41,948 nucleotides of DNA from Affinirhizobium straminoryzae (GTDB lineage Bacteria > Pseudomonadota > Alphaproteobacteria > Rhizobiales > Rhizobiaceae), in NCBI RefSeq assembly GCF_007004135.1, contig NZ_VJMG01000025.1, forward strand, positions 1 to 41,948, given 5' to 3'. A program made the translations under genes and the position numbers. Numbering within the stretch: the first letter of the stretch is position 1; each line of letters starts with the position of its first letter. Positions 8,237 through 17,234 of this stretch are shown one piece after another. The notes beneath the pieces are model-generated. The model saw nothing but the letters and a program-made list of their open reading frames with translations, was not told the origin of the DNA and did no database searches.

Positions 8237-9262
8237 ATGAAGCCCACGGTCCATGATATTGCCGCGCATGCAGGCGTCAGCCTTGCAACCGTCGACCGGG
8301 TGTTGAACGGGCGCGCCGGCGTGCGCCCCGCGACCCGTGAGAAGGTGGAGGCGGCGATCGAAGCGCTTGGTTTCGTCCGCGACGTGGCGGCCGCCAATCT
8401 CGCCAAGGGGCGTGTCTACAGTTTCGTCTTCATCCTGCCGGCCAACGATAATTCCTTCATGCAGGCGCTGCGGGCCGAGGTTCAGGCGGCAGCGGAGCGG
8501 GGGCGTCGCGAGCGAATGTCGCTTGTCATGCGCGACGTTCCGGCCTTCGATATCGCCGCCCTTGTCGCGGCCCTCGATGATGCAGGCCGCGACCGGCCGG
8601 ACGGTGTCGCCTTTGTGGCCATCGACGCACCGGAGGTGCGAGCGGCGGCAGATCGCCTGGTCGAGCAGGGGATTGCGGTGGTGACGCTTGTCTCCGATCT
8701 CAGCGGCTCGCGGCGGGTCCATTTTGCCGGCATTGACAACATCGCTGCCGGCCGCACGGCGGGCACGCTGCTCGGTCGCTTTCTCGGTGGTCGCCCGGGG
8801 CCGGTGCTGCCGCTGGCCGGATCGCTGATGGTCCGTGACCACCGGGAGCGTCTGGAGGGCTTTGGTTCGGTGATGGCGGAGCGTTTTGCAGCACGTGCCA
8901 TCCTGCCCGTGCTGGAAGGGCGTGATGATCCTGTAGAGACGGGACGGCTGGTGCAGGAGGCGCTGCTCGCGCATCCGGATCTCGCTGGCATCTACAGCGC
9001 CGGCGCCGGCAATCGTGGCCTCATTCGCGCCCTTCAGGCCGGTGGCAGCGGTGTGCGTCCCGTTGTCATTGTGCACGAACTGACCGGCGCGACGCGGGAT
9101 GCGCTCGCGCAGGATCTGATCGACGGGGTTCTGAACCAGGATGCGGGCCATGAGGTGCGTAGCGCCATCCGCGTCTTGAAGGCCGAGACGGACCGCTCCG
9201 CCGTGGTGGCGGCGCAGGAACGCATTCGGATCGACATCTTCTTGAAGGACAATCTGCCCTGA
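8237..9262 (+). CDS. LacI-family regulator, probably of xylose use
   Basis: About 341 aa. An N-terminal helix-turn-helix (TVHDIAAHAGVSLATVDRVL, residues about 4-23) is followed by the hinge and a periplasmic-binding-protein-like domain that would bind a sugar effector. The start at 8237 follows GGAGGAG directly; a longer frame from 8216 has no ribosome site. xylB starts 28 bp downstream with its own strong Shine-Dalgarno, so the regulator, xylB and probably xylA form a transcription unit. Regulation of xylose catabolism is inferred from position. The recognition helix (TVDRVLN) differs from the TVSRAIH of the second LacI in this window, so the two should have different operators. Confidence 0.85.
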   Translation: MKPTVHDIAAHAGVSLATVDRVLNGRAGVRPATREKVEAAIEALGFVRDVAAANLAKGRVYSFVFILPANDNSFMQALRAEVQAAAERGRRERMSLVMRDVPAFDIAALVAALDDAGRDRPDGVAFVAIDAPEVRAAADRLVEQGIAVVTLVSDLSGSRRVHFAGIDNIAAGRTAGTLLGRFLGGRPGPVLPLAGSLMVRDHRERLEGFGSVMAERFAARAILPVLEGRDDPVETGRLVQEALLAHPDLAGIYSAGAGNRGLIRALQAGGSGVRPVVIVHELTGATRDALAQDLIDGVLNQDAGHEVRSAIRVLKAETDRSAVVAAQERIRIDIFLKDNLP

Positions 9263-9290
9263 ACCACAGGGTCGTAAAGGAGGAAACCTG

Positions 9291-10739
9291 ATGTATCTCG
9301 GTCTCGATCTCGGCACGTCCGGCGTCAAAGCCATGCTGATCGACGGCGACCAGCACGTCATCGGCTCGGCCACCGGCAGTCTCGATGTCTCGCGTCCGCA
9401 TCCCGGCTGGTCCGAGCAGGATCCCGCCCACTGGATCGCGGCGACGGAGGAGGCGGTCGCGGCGCTGAAGGCGGCGCATCCCGCAGCACTCGCCGCCGTG
9501 CGCGGCATCGGCCTTTCCGGCCACATGCATGGCGCCACCCTCATCGACGCGGACGACAAGGTTCTGCGTCCCTGTATCCTGTGGAACGACACACGTTCCT
9601 TCGCGGAAGCTGCAAGTCTCGATGCCGATCCCCGCTTCCGGGCGCTGACCGGCAATATCGTTTTCCCCGGCTTCACCGCGCCGAAACTCGTCTGGGTGAA
9701 GAACAACGAGCCTGACATCTTTGCCCGGGTTGCCAAGGTGCTGCTGCCCAAGGATTATCTCCGGCTCTGGCTGTCCGGCGAGCATATCTCGGAAATGTCG
9801 GATTCGGCTGGCACCAGCTGGCTCGACACCGGCAAGCGTGCCTGGTCGTCCGAACTTCTTGCCGCGACCGACCTTCAGGAAGGCCAGATGCCGCGTCTGG
9901 TGGAAGGCACCGAGCAGGCCGGCACGCTACGGGCGGAACTGGCGGCAGCCTGGGGCATGCAGCCGGGCGTCGTGATTGCCGGCGGCGCCGGCGACAATGC
10001 GGCCTCCGCCTGCGGCATGGGCACGGTGGCGGAAGGCCAGGCCTTCGTATCGCTCGGTACGTCGGGCGTGCTGTTTGCCGCCAACGGCTCCTATCTGCCG
10101 AAGCCGGAAAGCGCGGTCCATGCCTTCTGCCACGCGCTGCCCGACACCTGGCACCAGATGGGTGTGATCCTGTCCGCCACCGATGCGCTGAACTGGCATG
10201 CGCGGGTGACGGGCCGTTCGGCTGGCGACCTTGCCGCCGAAGTGGGCGATCACCTGAAAGCGCCGACCGGCGTCACCTTCCTGCCTTATCTTTCAGGCGA
10301 GCGCACGCCGCACAATGATGCAAAGATCCGTGGCGCCTTCATCGGGCTCGGTCATGAAACCGGCCGGGCGGAGCTGACGCAGGCGGTGATGGAAGGCGTG
10401 ACCTTTGCGATCCGCGACAGTCTGGAGGCGCTGAAATCGGCCGGCACCAGCATCGGCCGCGTTACCGCCATCGGCGGCGGCTCGCGCTCGCGCTACTGGC
10501 TGGCCTCGATTGCGACCGCGCTCGGTCTTCCCGTCGACATTCCGGCCGATGGCGATTTCGGCGCAGCCTTCGGCGCCGCCCGTCTCGGCCTGATCGCGGC
10601 GACCGGCGCCGATCCGCTTGCCGTCTGCACCGCGCCGAAGACGGCGGAGACGGTGGAGCCGGTCTTGGCGCTGACCTCGGCATACGACGAGGCCTATCAC
10701 CGCTACCGGGCGCTCTATCCGGCGATCCGGGGGATTTGA
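9291..10739 (+). CDS. xylB: Xylulokinase
   Basis: 482 aa, the normal size. FGGY-family carbohydrate kinase that phosphorylates D-xylulose to D-xylulose-5-phosphate with ATP. The N-terminal phosphate-binding loop is LGLDLGTSGVKAML (residues 3-16); SGHMHGATLID near residues 79-89 is characteristic of xylulokinase; GGAGDNAASACGMG carries the presumed catalytic Asp; the C-terminal ATP-binding signature is AIGGGSRSRYW. AAAGGAGG upstream gives a strong ribosome site. xylA follows 158 bp later, beyond a double-palindrome repeat. Confidence 0.94.
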   Translation: MYLGLDLGTSGVKAMLIDGDQHVIGSATGSLDVSRPHPGWSEQDPAHWIAATEEAVAALKAAHPAALAAVRGIGLSGHMHGATLIDADDKVLRPCILWNDTRSFAEAASLDADPRFRALTGNIVFPGFTAPKLVWVKNNEPDIFARVAKVLLPKDYLRLWLSGEHISEMSDSAGTSWLDTGKRAWSSELLAATDLQEGQMPRLVEGTEQAGTLRAELAAAWGMQPGVVIAGGAGDNAASACGMGTVAEGQAFVSLGTSGVLFAANGSYLPKPESAVHAFCHALPDTWHQMGVILSATDALNWHARVTGRSAGDLAAEVGDHLKAPTGVTFLPYLSGERTPHNDAKIRGAFIGLGHETGRAELTQAVMEGVTFAIRDSLEALKSAGTSIGRVTAIGGGSRSRYWLASIATALGLPVDIPADGDFGAAFGAARLGLIAATGADPLAVCTAPKTAETVEPVLALTSAYDEAYHRYRALYPAIRGI

Positions 10740-10747
10740 GGGAGGCA

Positions 10748-10852
10748 GCCCCCTCATCCGCCTGCCGGCACCTTCTCCCCGAGGGGAGAAGGGACAAGCG
10801 GCACGCGCCGGCCTTCCCCTCTCCCCTCGGGGAGAGGGCAGGGTGAGGGGGC
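10748..10852. repeat. RIME-like double-palindrome element between xylB and xylA
   Basis: The 105-bp element is bounded by GCCCCCTCA and its exact reverse complement TGAGGGGGC. Inside are two perfect hairpins with 10-bp stems and 2-base loops: 10771-10792 (CCTTCTCCCC / GGGGAGAAGG) and 10817-10838 (CCCTCTCCCC / GGGGAGAGGG). Size and structure agree with the Rhizobium-specific intergenic mosaic elements (about 100 bp with two large palindromes). In a transcript it would fold into a long cruciform, which could set different levels of XylB and XylA. Confidence 0.8.
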
Positions 10853-10897
10853 ATCATCCGCACACTGTTCGAAGACATCAACCAAGGAGGACAACCC

Positions 10898-12208
10898 ATG
10901 TCGACCGGCTTTTTCGGCAATATCCAGAAGATCAAGTACGAAGGCGAAGGCAGCACCAATCCGCTCGCCTTCCGCCATTACAACCCGGACGAAGTGGTGC
11001 TCGGCAAGCGGATGGAAGACCATCTACGCTTTGCGATTGCCTACTGGCACACCTTCGTCTGGCCGGGCACCGATCCGTTCGGCGGAAACACCTTCGAGCG
11101 TCCGTGGTTCAAGGACACGATGGAAGCTGCCAAGCTGAAGGCCGACGTGGCCTTCGAATTCTTCCAGCTGCTCGGCACGCCCTATTACTGCTTCCATGAT
11201 GCCGACGTGCGCCCGGAAGGCGCGACCTTCGCGGAAAACACGAAGAACCTCAACGAGATCGTCGATTACTTCGCCGAAAAGCAGGCGGCCACCGGTGTCA
11301 AGCTCCTGTGGGGCACGGCGAACATGTTCTCGCATCGCCGCTACATGTCGGGTGCCGCGACCAATCCTGATCCGGATGTGTTTGCCTTTGCCGCGGCGAC
11401 TGTGAAGACCTGCATCGATGCGACGCAGCGTCTGGGCGGCGAGAACTACGTGCTGTGGGGCGGCCGCGAAGGCTACGAGACCCTGCTCAACACCGATCTC
11501 AAGAAGGAACTGGACCAGATGGGCCGCTTCCTGAACCTTGTCGTCGAATACAAGCACAAGATCGGTTTCAAGGGGGCGATCCTGATCGAGCCGAAGCCGC
11601 AGGAACCCTCGAAGCACCAGTATGACTATGATGTCGCGACCGTCTACGGCTTCCTGAAGAACTACGGCCTCGAGAAGGAAGTGAAGGTCAATATCGAGCA
11701 GGGCCATGCGATCCTGGCCGGCCATTCCTTCGAGCACGAACTGGCGCTTGCCAACGCGCTTGGCATCTTCGGCTCGATCGACATGAACCGCAACGACTAC
11801 CAGTCCGGCTGGGATACCGACCAGTTCCCGAACAACGTGCCGGAAATGGCGCTCGCCTATTATCAGGTTCTCGCCGGCGGCGGCTTCACCACAGGTGGCA
11901 CCAATTTCGATGCCAAGCTGCGCCGCCAGTCGCTTGATCCGGAAGACCTGCTGATCGGCCATATCGGCGGCATGGATTGCTGCGCACGCGGCCTGAAGGC
12001 TGCGGCGAAGATGATCGAGGACAAGGCGCTGTCCGGCCCGCTGTCTGCCCGCTATGCCGGCTGGGACAAGGCCGAGAACCAGGCCATGCTGCGCGGCGAG
12101 GAAAGCCTCGATGCGATTGCCGCCCGCGTCGAAGCCCAGAATATCAACCCGCAGCCGAAGTCCGGCAAGCAGGAACTGCTGGAAAACGTGGTCAACCGCT
12201 ACGTGTAA
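10898..12208 (+). CDS. xylA: Xylose isomerase
   Basis: 436 aa, the class II length. TIM-barrel enzyme interconverting D-xylose and D-xylulose in the cytoplasm using two divalent metals. Visible landmarks are [10 protein letters not shown] (catalytic His region), LWGGREGYE, the metal-ligand strand [48 protein letters not shown] and [13 protein letters not shown], all intact. AAGGAGG lies 8 bases before the ATG. Together with xylB upstream it forms the standard isomerase route from xylose to the pentose phosphate pathway. The gene is convergent with the next LacI gene, 27 bp apart. Confidence 0.96.
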   Translation: MSTGFFGNIQKIKYEGEGSTNPLAFRHYNPDEVVLGKRMEDHLRFAIAYWHTFVWPGTDPFGGNTFERPWFKDTMEAAKLKADVAFEFFQLLGTPYYCFHDADVRPEGATFAENTKNLNEIVDYFAEKQAATGVKLLWGTANMFSHRRYMSGAATNPDPDVFAFAAATVKTCIDATQRLGGENYVLWGGREGYETLLNTDLKKELDQMGRFLNLVVEYKHKIGFKGAILIEPKPQEPSKHQYDYDVATVYGFLKNYGLEKEVKVNIEQGHAILAGHSFEHELALANALGIFGSIDMNRNDYQSGWDTDQFPNNVPEMALAYYQVLAGGGFTTGGTNFDAKLRRQSLDPEDLLIGHIGGMDCCARGLKAAAKMIEDKALSGPLSARYAGWDKAENQAMLRGEESLDAIAARVEAQNINPQPKSGKQELLENVVNRYV

Positions 12209-12235
12209 TGAAAGGCCGGTCGGGGTGGGCCTGCC

Positions 12236-13345
12236 TCACCTCGACCGCATCGCCGAGGTGACCGAACCGCGAACGATCAGATCCGGCATGATGAGGATTT
12301 CCTGCGTGCCCTCGCCGGGTTCCGTCAGTTGTTTCAGGAGAAGCGCCATGGCCTGCCGGCCGATCGCCGAGCGCGGCTGGCGCACCGTCGTCAGCGGCGG
12401 GTGGAGATAGGTGGCCTGCGCCACATCATCGAAGCCGATCACGGAAAAGTCGCGGGGCAGATCGTAGCCGCGCGCTGCAAGTCCGTTGATCACGCCGATC
12501 GCGGTCGCGTCGTTGACGCACATGAAGGCGCTCGGCAGCGTATCGCGCATGAACAACTGCTCGACGGCAAGCCGGCCGCTTTCGACGGAGCCTTCGCCCT
12601 CGATCACGATCCGCCGGTCCGGAGCGATCCGGGCGGCATCGAGCGCCAGATCATAGCCCTTGCGGCGGCGCACATGACCGAGTTTCGTACGGGAATCGCC
12701 GATGAAGGCGATGGAACGGTGCCCGGAGGCGAGCAGATATTCCGCCGCCTTGCGCGCACCTGCCGTATCATCCACACCGACATAGGAGACGCGCGCGCCA
12801 AAAACCGGCTCGAACACCGCGACGGTCGGCGGCAGCCGCTGGCTCAGTTCCTGGTGGCCAAACGGCTCGTGGCCGGTAAACAGCACGAGGCCTGCCGCCT
12901 GGTTAGAGTTGAGAAACTTCAGATAGTCGAGCCCCCGCTCGGGATCGTTCTGGGTATGGCCGATCAGCACGCCATAGCCATGGGCGCGCGCCTCGTTCTC
13001 GATGCCGATCAGGATCGGGGAAAAATTGGGGTCGCCGATGTCAGGCGCCAGAACCAGGATCATGTTGGAGCGGCCCATGCGCAGCGAGCGGGCCATGGCA
13101 TTGGTGGTGTAGCCGGTAATGGCGATCGCCTGGTTCACGCGCTGTCGCGTCGATTTCGCCACCTTGTCCGGCGTGTGGATGGCGCGGCTGACGGTCGCGA
13201 TCGAAACCTCCGCCAGGCGGGCAACGTCTTCGATCGTGGCGGGCGTTGCTGTGGACAAGGGTCGCAATCCGGTTTCGGCATCTCTGCGAATGGCTTGAAG
13301 CGATCCGGCCCGCGTCGCAACAGGCAAGTGCGGGACGGGCCGCAT
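12236..13345 (-). CDS. LacI-family repressor of the adjacent ABC sugar operon
   Basis: About 369 aa from the ATG at 13345. The helix-turn-helix (TIEDVARLAEVSIATVSRAI) starts only at about residue 35, so there is an unusually long N-terminal extension; a TTG at 13261 would give a more typical start eight residues before the domain, and the true start is unsettled. The sensor domain is standard (for example SVIGFDDVAQATYLHPPLTTV near the C-terminus). An ATG at 13387 is rejected because it lies inside an operator. The divergent gene is a sugar ABC ATPase, and the gap contains two mirror-image operators, so local repression of both directions is the natural reading. Confidence 0.88.
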   Translation of the reverse strand: MRPVPHLPVATRAGSLQAIRRDAETGLRPLSTATPATIEDVARLAEVSIATVSRAIHTPDKVAKSTRQRVNQAIAITGYTTNAMARSLRMGRSNMILVLAPDIGDPNFSPILIGIENEARAHGYGVLIGHTQNDPERGLDYLKFLNSNQAAGLVLFTGHEPFGHQELSQRLPPTVAVFEPVFGARVSYVGVDDTAGARKAAEYLLASGHRSIAFIGDSRTKLGHVRRRKGYDLALDAARIAPDRRIVIEGEGSVESGRLAVEQLFMRDTLPSAFMCVNDATAIGVINGLAARGYDLPRDFSVIGFDDVAQATYLHPPLTTVRQPRSAIGRQAMALLLKQLTEPGEGTQEILIMPDLIVRGSVTSAMRSR

Positions 13346-13365
13346 AATCCCCAATGATCGCACCA

Positions 13366-13379
13366 TGTAAACCTTTACA
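13366..13379. promoter_or_regulatory. LacI operator A (TGTAAA-CC-TTTACA)
   Basis: TGTAAACCTTTACA is an inverted repeat with 6-base arms around CC; the flanking A and T extend it to 16 bases (13365-13380). Its centre is 21 bp, two helical turns, from operator B, so two dimers could bind the same DNA face. Confidence 0.82.
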
Positions 13380-13386
13380 TCGGTCA

Positions 13387-13400
13387 TGTAAAGGTTTACA
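13387..13400. promoter_or_regulatory. LacI operator B (TGTAAA-GG-TTTACA)
   Basis: TGTAAAGGTTTACA is exactly the reverse complement of operator A, again extended by A and T on the outside (13386-13401). With the 5-base spacer CGGTC the two form a 37-bp symmetrical unit between the divergent repressor and transporter genes. Confidence 0.82.
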
Positions 13401-13440
13401 TACTGCTGCCATGCGGTTGAGGAGCCGCTGGGAGGAATGC

Positions 13441-14967
13441 ATGACGACCACTGGGGAGGGGGCGCAGACGCCGGTGCTTTCGGCGGAGCGCGTGTCGAAG
13501 AGCTTTGGCGAGGTCCAGGTTCTGTTCAGCGTCGATTTCGACGTGATGCCCGGCGAGGTGCATGCGCTGGTCGGCGAAAACGGCGCCGGCAAGTCGACGC
13601 TGGTCAAGATTCTGTCCGGCTTCGAAAGCCCGAGTTCCGGGCGGCTGCTGCTGGATGGCGAACCTGTCTCGCTGCCGGCCAATGGCGATGCGGAAGCCCT
13701 CGGCATTATCCTCATTCACCAGGAATTCAATCTTGCCGAACATCTGACGGTTGCCGAAAGCCTTTTTCTCGGCCGTGAGGTCACCCGCTTCGGCATTCTG
13801 GACCGCCGTTTCATGCGGGCGGAAACCCGCCGCATCCTCGACATGCTGGGTTCGCATGTGGACGAGAATGCGCTGATCAGCACGCTTGCGGTCGCCGACA
13901 AGCAGATGGTGGAAATCGCCAAGGCGATCAGCCGCGACGCGCGGGTGATCTTCATGGACGAGCCGACCGCCGTTCTCTCGCGTGAAGAGACGGACATCCT
14001 GTTCGATCAGGTGCGCAAGCTGCGCGCCGCCGGCACCAGCTTCGTCTTCGTGACCCACAAGCTGAACGAGGTGATGGAGCTCAGCGACCGCGTGACCGTG
14101 CTGCGCGACGGGCAGTGGATCAAGACGGCGCCGACGCGGCTGCTCGACAGCGATTCCATCGCGCAGCTGATGGTCGGACGCGAACTCTCCAGCCTCTATC
14201 CCGCCAAGCACGAACCGGACGTGGATGAGGATGTCGTGCTGTCCGTGCGCGCACTTTCCACCGCCTATGTGAAGGATGTGAGCTTCGAGTTGCGCAAGGG
14301 CGAGGTGCTGGGCTTTTCCGGTCTCATCGGCTCCGGCCGCACGGAGATCATGGAGGCGATCACCGGCCTGCGGCCGCGTCTTGCCGGCGAGGTGGTGGTG
14401 TATGGTGAGCCACTTGCCGCAGAGGGTTTCCGCGAGGCGGTGCGCCGCGGCCTCGCCTACATGACCAAGGACCGCAAGGGGCGCGGCCTTTTGCTCGACG
14501 AGGGCATGACGGCCAACCTGACGCTGCAGTCGCTGGAGCGGCATGTGCGCTACGGCTATCTCGATCCGGCAAGCGAGCGCGAGGCGATGGCGCGCGCCAA
14601 GCGCCGCTTCGATATCCGCGTGCGCGATGACCGGGTGCGGGTGGGGCGCATGTCCGGCGGCAACCAGCAGAAGCTGATGCTGGCCAAGGTGATGGAGACG
14701 GGCCCGAAGATCATCATCATCGACGAGCCGACGCGCGGCATCGATGTCGGCACCAAGCAGCAGATCTATCATTTCATCGCGGCGCTTGCGCGCGACGGCT
14801 GCTCTGTCATCGTCGTCTCCTCGGAAATGCCGGAAGTGATCGGCCTGTGCACCCGCGTGGCGGTGATGCGCGAGGGCCATCTCGTCGGCATGCTGGAAGG
14901 CGACGACATCAACGAACAGACCATCATGCGCTATGCGGCCGGCCTGAAGAGGCAGGCCGCCGGCTGA
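13441..14967 (+). CDS. Ribose/xylose-type sugar ABC transporter, duplicated ATPase
   Basis: 508 aa with two ABC modules, as in RbsA, XylG and MglA. Module 1 has the Walker A GENGAGKSTLVK and Walker B VIFMDEPTAVLS; module 2 has the degenerate Walker A (SGLIGSGRTEIM) usual for this class, an intact signature MSGGNQQK and Walker B IIIIDEPTRGIDVG. It would energise the permease encoded next. GGGAGGAA precedes the ATG at 13441; an upstream extension to 13354 would run through operator B and is rejected. First gene of the operon controlled by the double operator. Confidence 0.93.
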   Translation: MTTTGEGAQTPVLSAERVSKSFGEVQVLFSVDFDVMPGEVHALVGENGAGKSTLVKILSGFESPSSGRLLLDGEPVSLPANGDAEALGIILIHQEFNLAEHLTVAESLFLGREVTRFGILDRRFMRAETRRILDMLGSHVDENALISTLAVADKQMVEIAKAISRDARVIFMDEPTAVLSREETDILFDQVRKLRAAGTSFVFVTHKLNEVMELSDRVTVLRDGQWIKTAPTRLLDSDSIAQLMVGRELSSLYPAKHEPDVDEDVVLSVRALSTAYVKDVSFELRKGEVLGFSGLIGSGRTEIMEAITGLRPRLAGEVVVYGEPLAAEGFREAVRRGLAYMTKDRKGRGLLLDEGMTANLTLQSLERHVRYGYLDPASEREAMARAKRRFDIRVRDDRVRVGRMSGGNQQKLMLAKVMETGPKIIIIDEPTRGIDVGTKQQIYHFIAALARDGCSVIVVSSEMPEVIGLCTRVAVMREGHLVGMLEGDDINEQTIMRYAAGLKRQAAG

Positions 14968-15021
14968 GGCCGCGGCAAGGGCAGGGAAGGCGGCAGGGGC
15001 CGCGGGAGGACAGATTTGGCC

Positions 15022-16032
15022 ATGAGCATCAATTCGGGCAGTGAAGGGGCCACCATCCGCCGGCGCAGCTGGCGCGATGTGGATCTGCGCGCGGTTGCAC
15101 CCTTTGCGGCGCTGGCGCTGCTGATTGTGATCGGCGCGCTGGTCAATCCCAATTTCATCAGCATCACCAATCTCGCCAATGTGGCGACCCGCTCGGCCTT
15201 CATCGCGATCATTGCCGTCGGTGCCACCTTCGTCATTTCGTCCGGCGATCTCGATCTGTCCGTCGGCTCGATGGTCGCCTTCGTCGCCAGCCTGATGATC
15301 CTGTTTATGAATTCGGGCGTGATCGCCGATCCGGGCCTGATGCTGGCCGCCGCCATGGTTCTGACGGTGGTGATCGGCTCGCTCTGCGGCCTTGCGAACG
15401 GCCTGATCACCACGGTCGGGCGCATCGAACCCTTCATCGCGACGCTCGGCACCATGGGCATCTATCGCGGCCTGACGACCTGGCTTTCGCAGGGCGGCGC
15501 CATCACGCTGCGCTCCTCCGAACTGCAGGGGCTCTATCGCCCGGCCTATTTCGGCTCGGTGTTCGGCCTGCCGGTGCCGATCCTCGTCATCCTGATCGTC
15601 ACCGCGATCGCCGCCTTCATCCTCTACCGCACCCGCTATGGCCGGCATGTCACGGCGGTTGGCTCCAGCCGCGACGTGGCGCGCTATTCGGGCATCGCCG
15701 TCAACCGCGTGCGCACCATCGCCTTCATCATCCAGGGGCTCTGCGTGGCGATTGCCGTGCTGCTCTACGTGCCGCGTCTCGGCTCCACCTCCGCCACCAC
15801 CGGCATTCTGTGGGAGTTGCAGGCGATCACCGCCGTGGTGGTTGGCGGCACGGCGCTGAAAGGCGGCGCGGGGCGTGTGTGGGGCACCATCTGCGGCGCC
15901 TTCATCCTCGAACTGGTCGGCAACATCATGCTGCTCTCCAACTTCATCAGCGAATATCTGATCGGCGCGATCCAGGGCTCGATCATCATCATCGCCATGC
16001 TCGTGCAGCGCTCGCTCACGCGCAAGGCCTGA
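15022..16032 (+). CDS. Sugar ABC transporter permease (RbsC/XylH family)
   Basis: About 336 aa with 8-10 hydrophobic segments. Family signatures are visible: FVISSGDLDLSVGSMVAF in the first half, the EPFIATLGTMGIYRGL stretch, and AVVVGGTALKGGAGRVWGT near the C-terminal third. Inner-membrane channel for the substrate delivered by the next gene product. GGGAGGA at 15004-15010 could serve either a TTG at 15016 (5-base gap) or the ATG at 15022 (11-base gap); the two differ by two residues. Confidence 0.92.
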   Translation: MSINSGSEGATIRRRSWRDVDLRAVAPFAALALLIVIGALVNPNFISITNLANVATRSAFIAIIAVGATFVISSGDLDLSVGSMVAFVASLMILFMNSGVIADPGLMLAAAMVLTVVIGSLCGLANGLITTVGRIEPFIATLGTMGIYRGLTTWLSQGGAITLRSSELQGLYRPAYFGSVFGLPVPILVILIVTAIAAFILYRTRYGRHVTAVGSSRDVARYSGIAVNRVRTIAFIIQGLCVAIAVLLYVPRLGSTSATTGILWELQAITAVVVGGTALKGGAGRVWGTICGAFILELVGNIMLLSNFISEYLIGAIQGSIIIIAMLVQRSLTRKA

Positions 16033-16104
16033 TCGGGGTTCGGGCGTGTCATGGGGGCGCCCGGTTCCGTCTGCCTCAAGTCCCCGTCTTCTGGGAGGAA
16101 GAAC

Positions 16105-17049
16105 ATGCACAAGACAATTCTCGGCCTGGCGCTTGCCGTCGCGGCCATCGCCGGCGCGGCGCAGGCGGCTGATACGAAGACCATCGGCGTCTCCATTCCG
16201 GCGGCCGATCACGGCTGGACGGCGGGCGTCGTCTACCATGCCAACCGCGTGGCGCAGCTTCTGATGAAGGAGCATCCGGGCCTCAAGGTCATCGTCAAGA
16301 CCTCGCCGGATCCGGCAACCCAGGCGAACGCGCTGCAGGATCTGGAGATTCAGGGCATTGATGCGCTTGTCATCCTGCCGACCGATCCGGACCCGCTGGT
16401 CAACGCCATCAAGGAGGTGAAGGGCAAGGGCAAGTTCGTCTCGATCGTCGATCGTGCCCCGTCCTCGAACGACACGTCCGTGCGCGATCTCTACGTTGCC
16501 GGCAACAATCCGGCGCTGGGTCAGGTGGCCGGCGAATACATCAGGAAGAACTCGCCGGAAGCGCAGGTCGTCGTCATCCGCGGTCTGCCGATCCCGATCG
16601 ACCAGCAGCGTCAGGACGGGTTCGACAAGGCGATTGCCGGCTCCAAGGTGAAGGTCCTCGACCGCCAGTTCGGCAACTGGAATCGCGACGATGCCTTCAA
16701 GGTGATGCAGGATTTCCTCACCAAGTATCCGAAGATCGACGTGGTCTGGTGCCAGGATGACGACATGGCAGTTGGCGTGCTGCAGGCCATCGAACAGGCC
16801 AAGCGCACCGATATCAAGTATGTCATCGGCGGCGCCGGCTCCAAGGACATGATCAAGAAGGTCATGGATGGCGACAAGATGATCCCGGTCGACGTGCTCT
16901 ATCCGCCGTCGATGGTGGGCACCGCCATGGAACTGACGGCGGCTGCGATCTACGACCAGATCCCGGTCCACGGCACCTACACGCTGGATGCGACGCTGGT
17001 GACCAAGGACAATGCGAAGAACTACTACTTCCCGGATTCGCCCTTCTGA
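16105..17049 (+). CDS. Periplasmic sugar-binding protein of the ABC transporter
   Basis: 314 aa. A cleavable signal peptide (MHKTILGLALAVAAIAGAAQA, cut before ADTKT) is followed by a type I periplasmic-binding fold: TIGVSIPAADHGWTAGV, IQGIDALVILPTDPDPL, VRDLYVAGNNPALGQVAGEY. This is the ribose/xylose-binding cluster. The start at 16105 follows GGGAGGAAG. The binding protein is third in the operon after ATPase and permease. The sugar is not certain: xylA/xylB lie close, but downstream enzymes point to a glycoside or an unusual hexose derivative. Confidence 0.92.
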   Translation: MHKTILGLALAVAAIAGAAQAADTKTIGVSIPAADHGWTAGVVYHANRVAQLLMKEHPGLKVIVKTSPDPATQANALQDLEIQGIDALVILPTDPDPLVNAIKEVKGKGKFVSIVDRAPSSNDTSVRDLYVAGNNPALGQVAGEYIRKNSPEAQVVVIRGLPIPIDQQRQDGFDKAIAGSKVKVLDRQFGNWNRDDAFKVMQDFLTKYPKIDVVWCQDDDMAVGVLQAIEQAKRTDIKYVIGGAGSKDMIKKVMDGDKMIPVDVLYPPSMVGTAMELTAAAIYDQIPVHGTYTLDATLVTKDNAKNYYFPDSPF

Positions 17050-17073
17050 TCCGACGCTCTATCTCGACGACGA

Positions 17074-17103
17074 CGCCTCGCCCGGATCCTGCCGGGCGGG
17101 GCG
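17074..17103 (+). repeat. GC-rich hairpin after the binding-protein gene
   Basis: CGCCTCGCCCGG (17074-17085) pairs with CCGGGCGGGGCG (17092-17103), with one G-U. No T-run follows. A hairpin placed here is typical of 3'-end protection that raises binding-protein mRNA relative to downstream genes, but it could also be a Rho-assisted terminator. Confidence 0.5.
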
Positions 17104-17197
17104 TCCCGATGCCGCCTTGCGTCTGCTCCTGGCTGCGGATGGCGAAATGACACAGCAATGTGCAGTTGTTTCCCGACACAAAGTCGGGTAGCCCTGA

Positions 17198-17211
17198 CTG
17201 CAACGTTACAG
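17198..17211. promoter_or_regulatory. Palindromic operator, class 2, before the isomerase gene
   Basis: CTGCAACGTTACAG differs at a single base from the perfect site CTGCAACGTTGCAG found before the beta-glucosidase gene. It is 24 bp upstream of the isomerase start and just after a small hairpin (CCCGAC / GTCGGG, 17172-17188). The symmetrical CG-centred form is typical of LacI-family operators. It suggests a promoter of its own for the isomerase and oxidoreductase genes. Confidence 0.65.
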
Positions 17212-17234
17212 GAATTCTCAGGGAGGAGACATTC

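Noticed and set aside
5249..9751. A 1500-codon open frame on the minus strand across emrAB, the LacI gene and the start of xylB
   Set aside because: It lies antisense to four well-supported genes, has no family similarity that I recognise, is rich in His, Arg and Gly, and is a usual by-product of high GC at third positions.
13396..16971. A 1191-codon open frame on the minus strand across the ABC transporter genes
   Set aside because: It is antisense to three clear genes and its composition (Arg, His, Asp, Gly rich) is that of a codon-shadow, with no plausible start or ribosome site.
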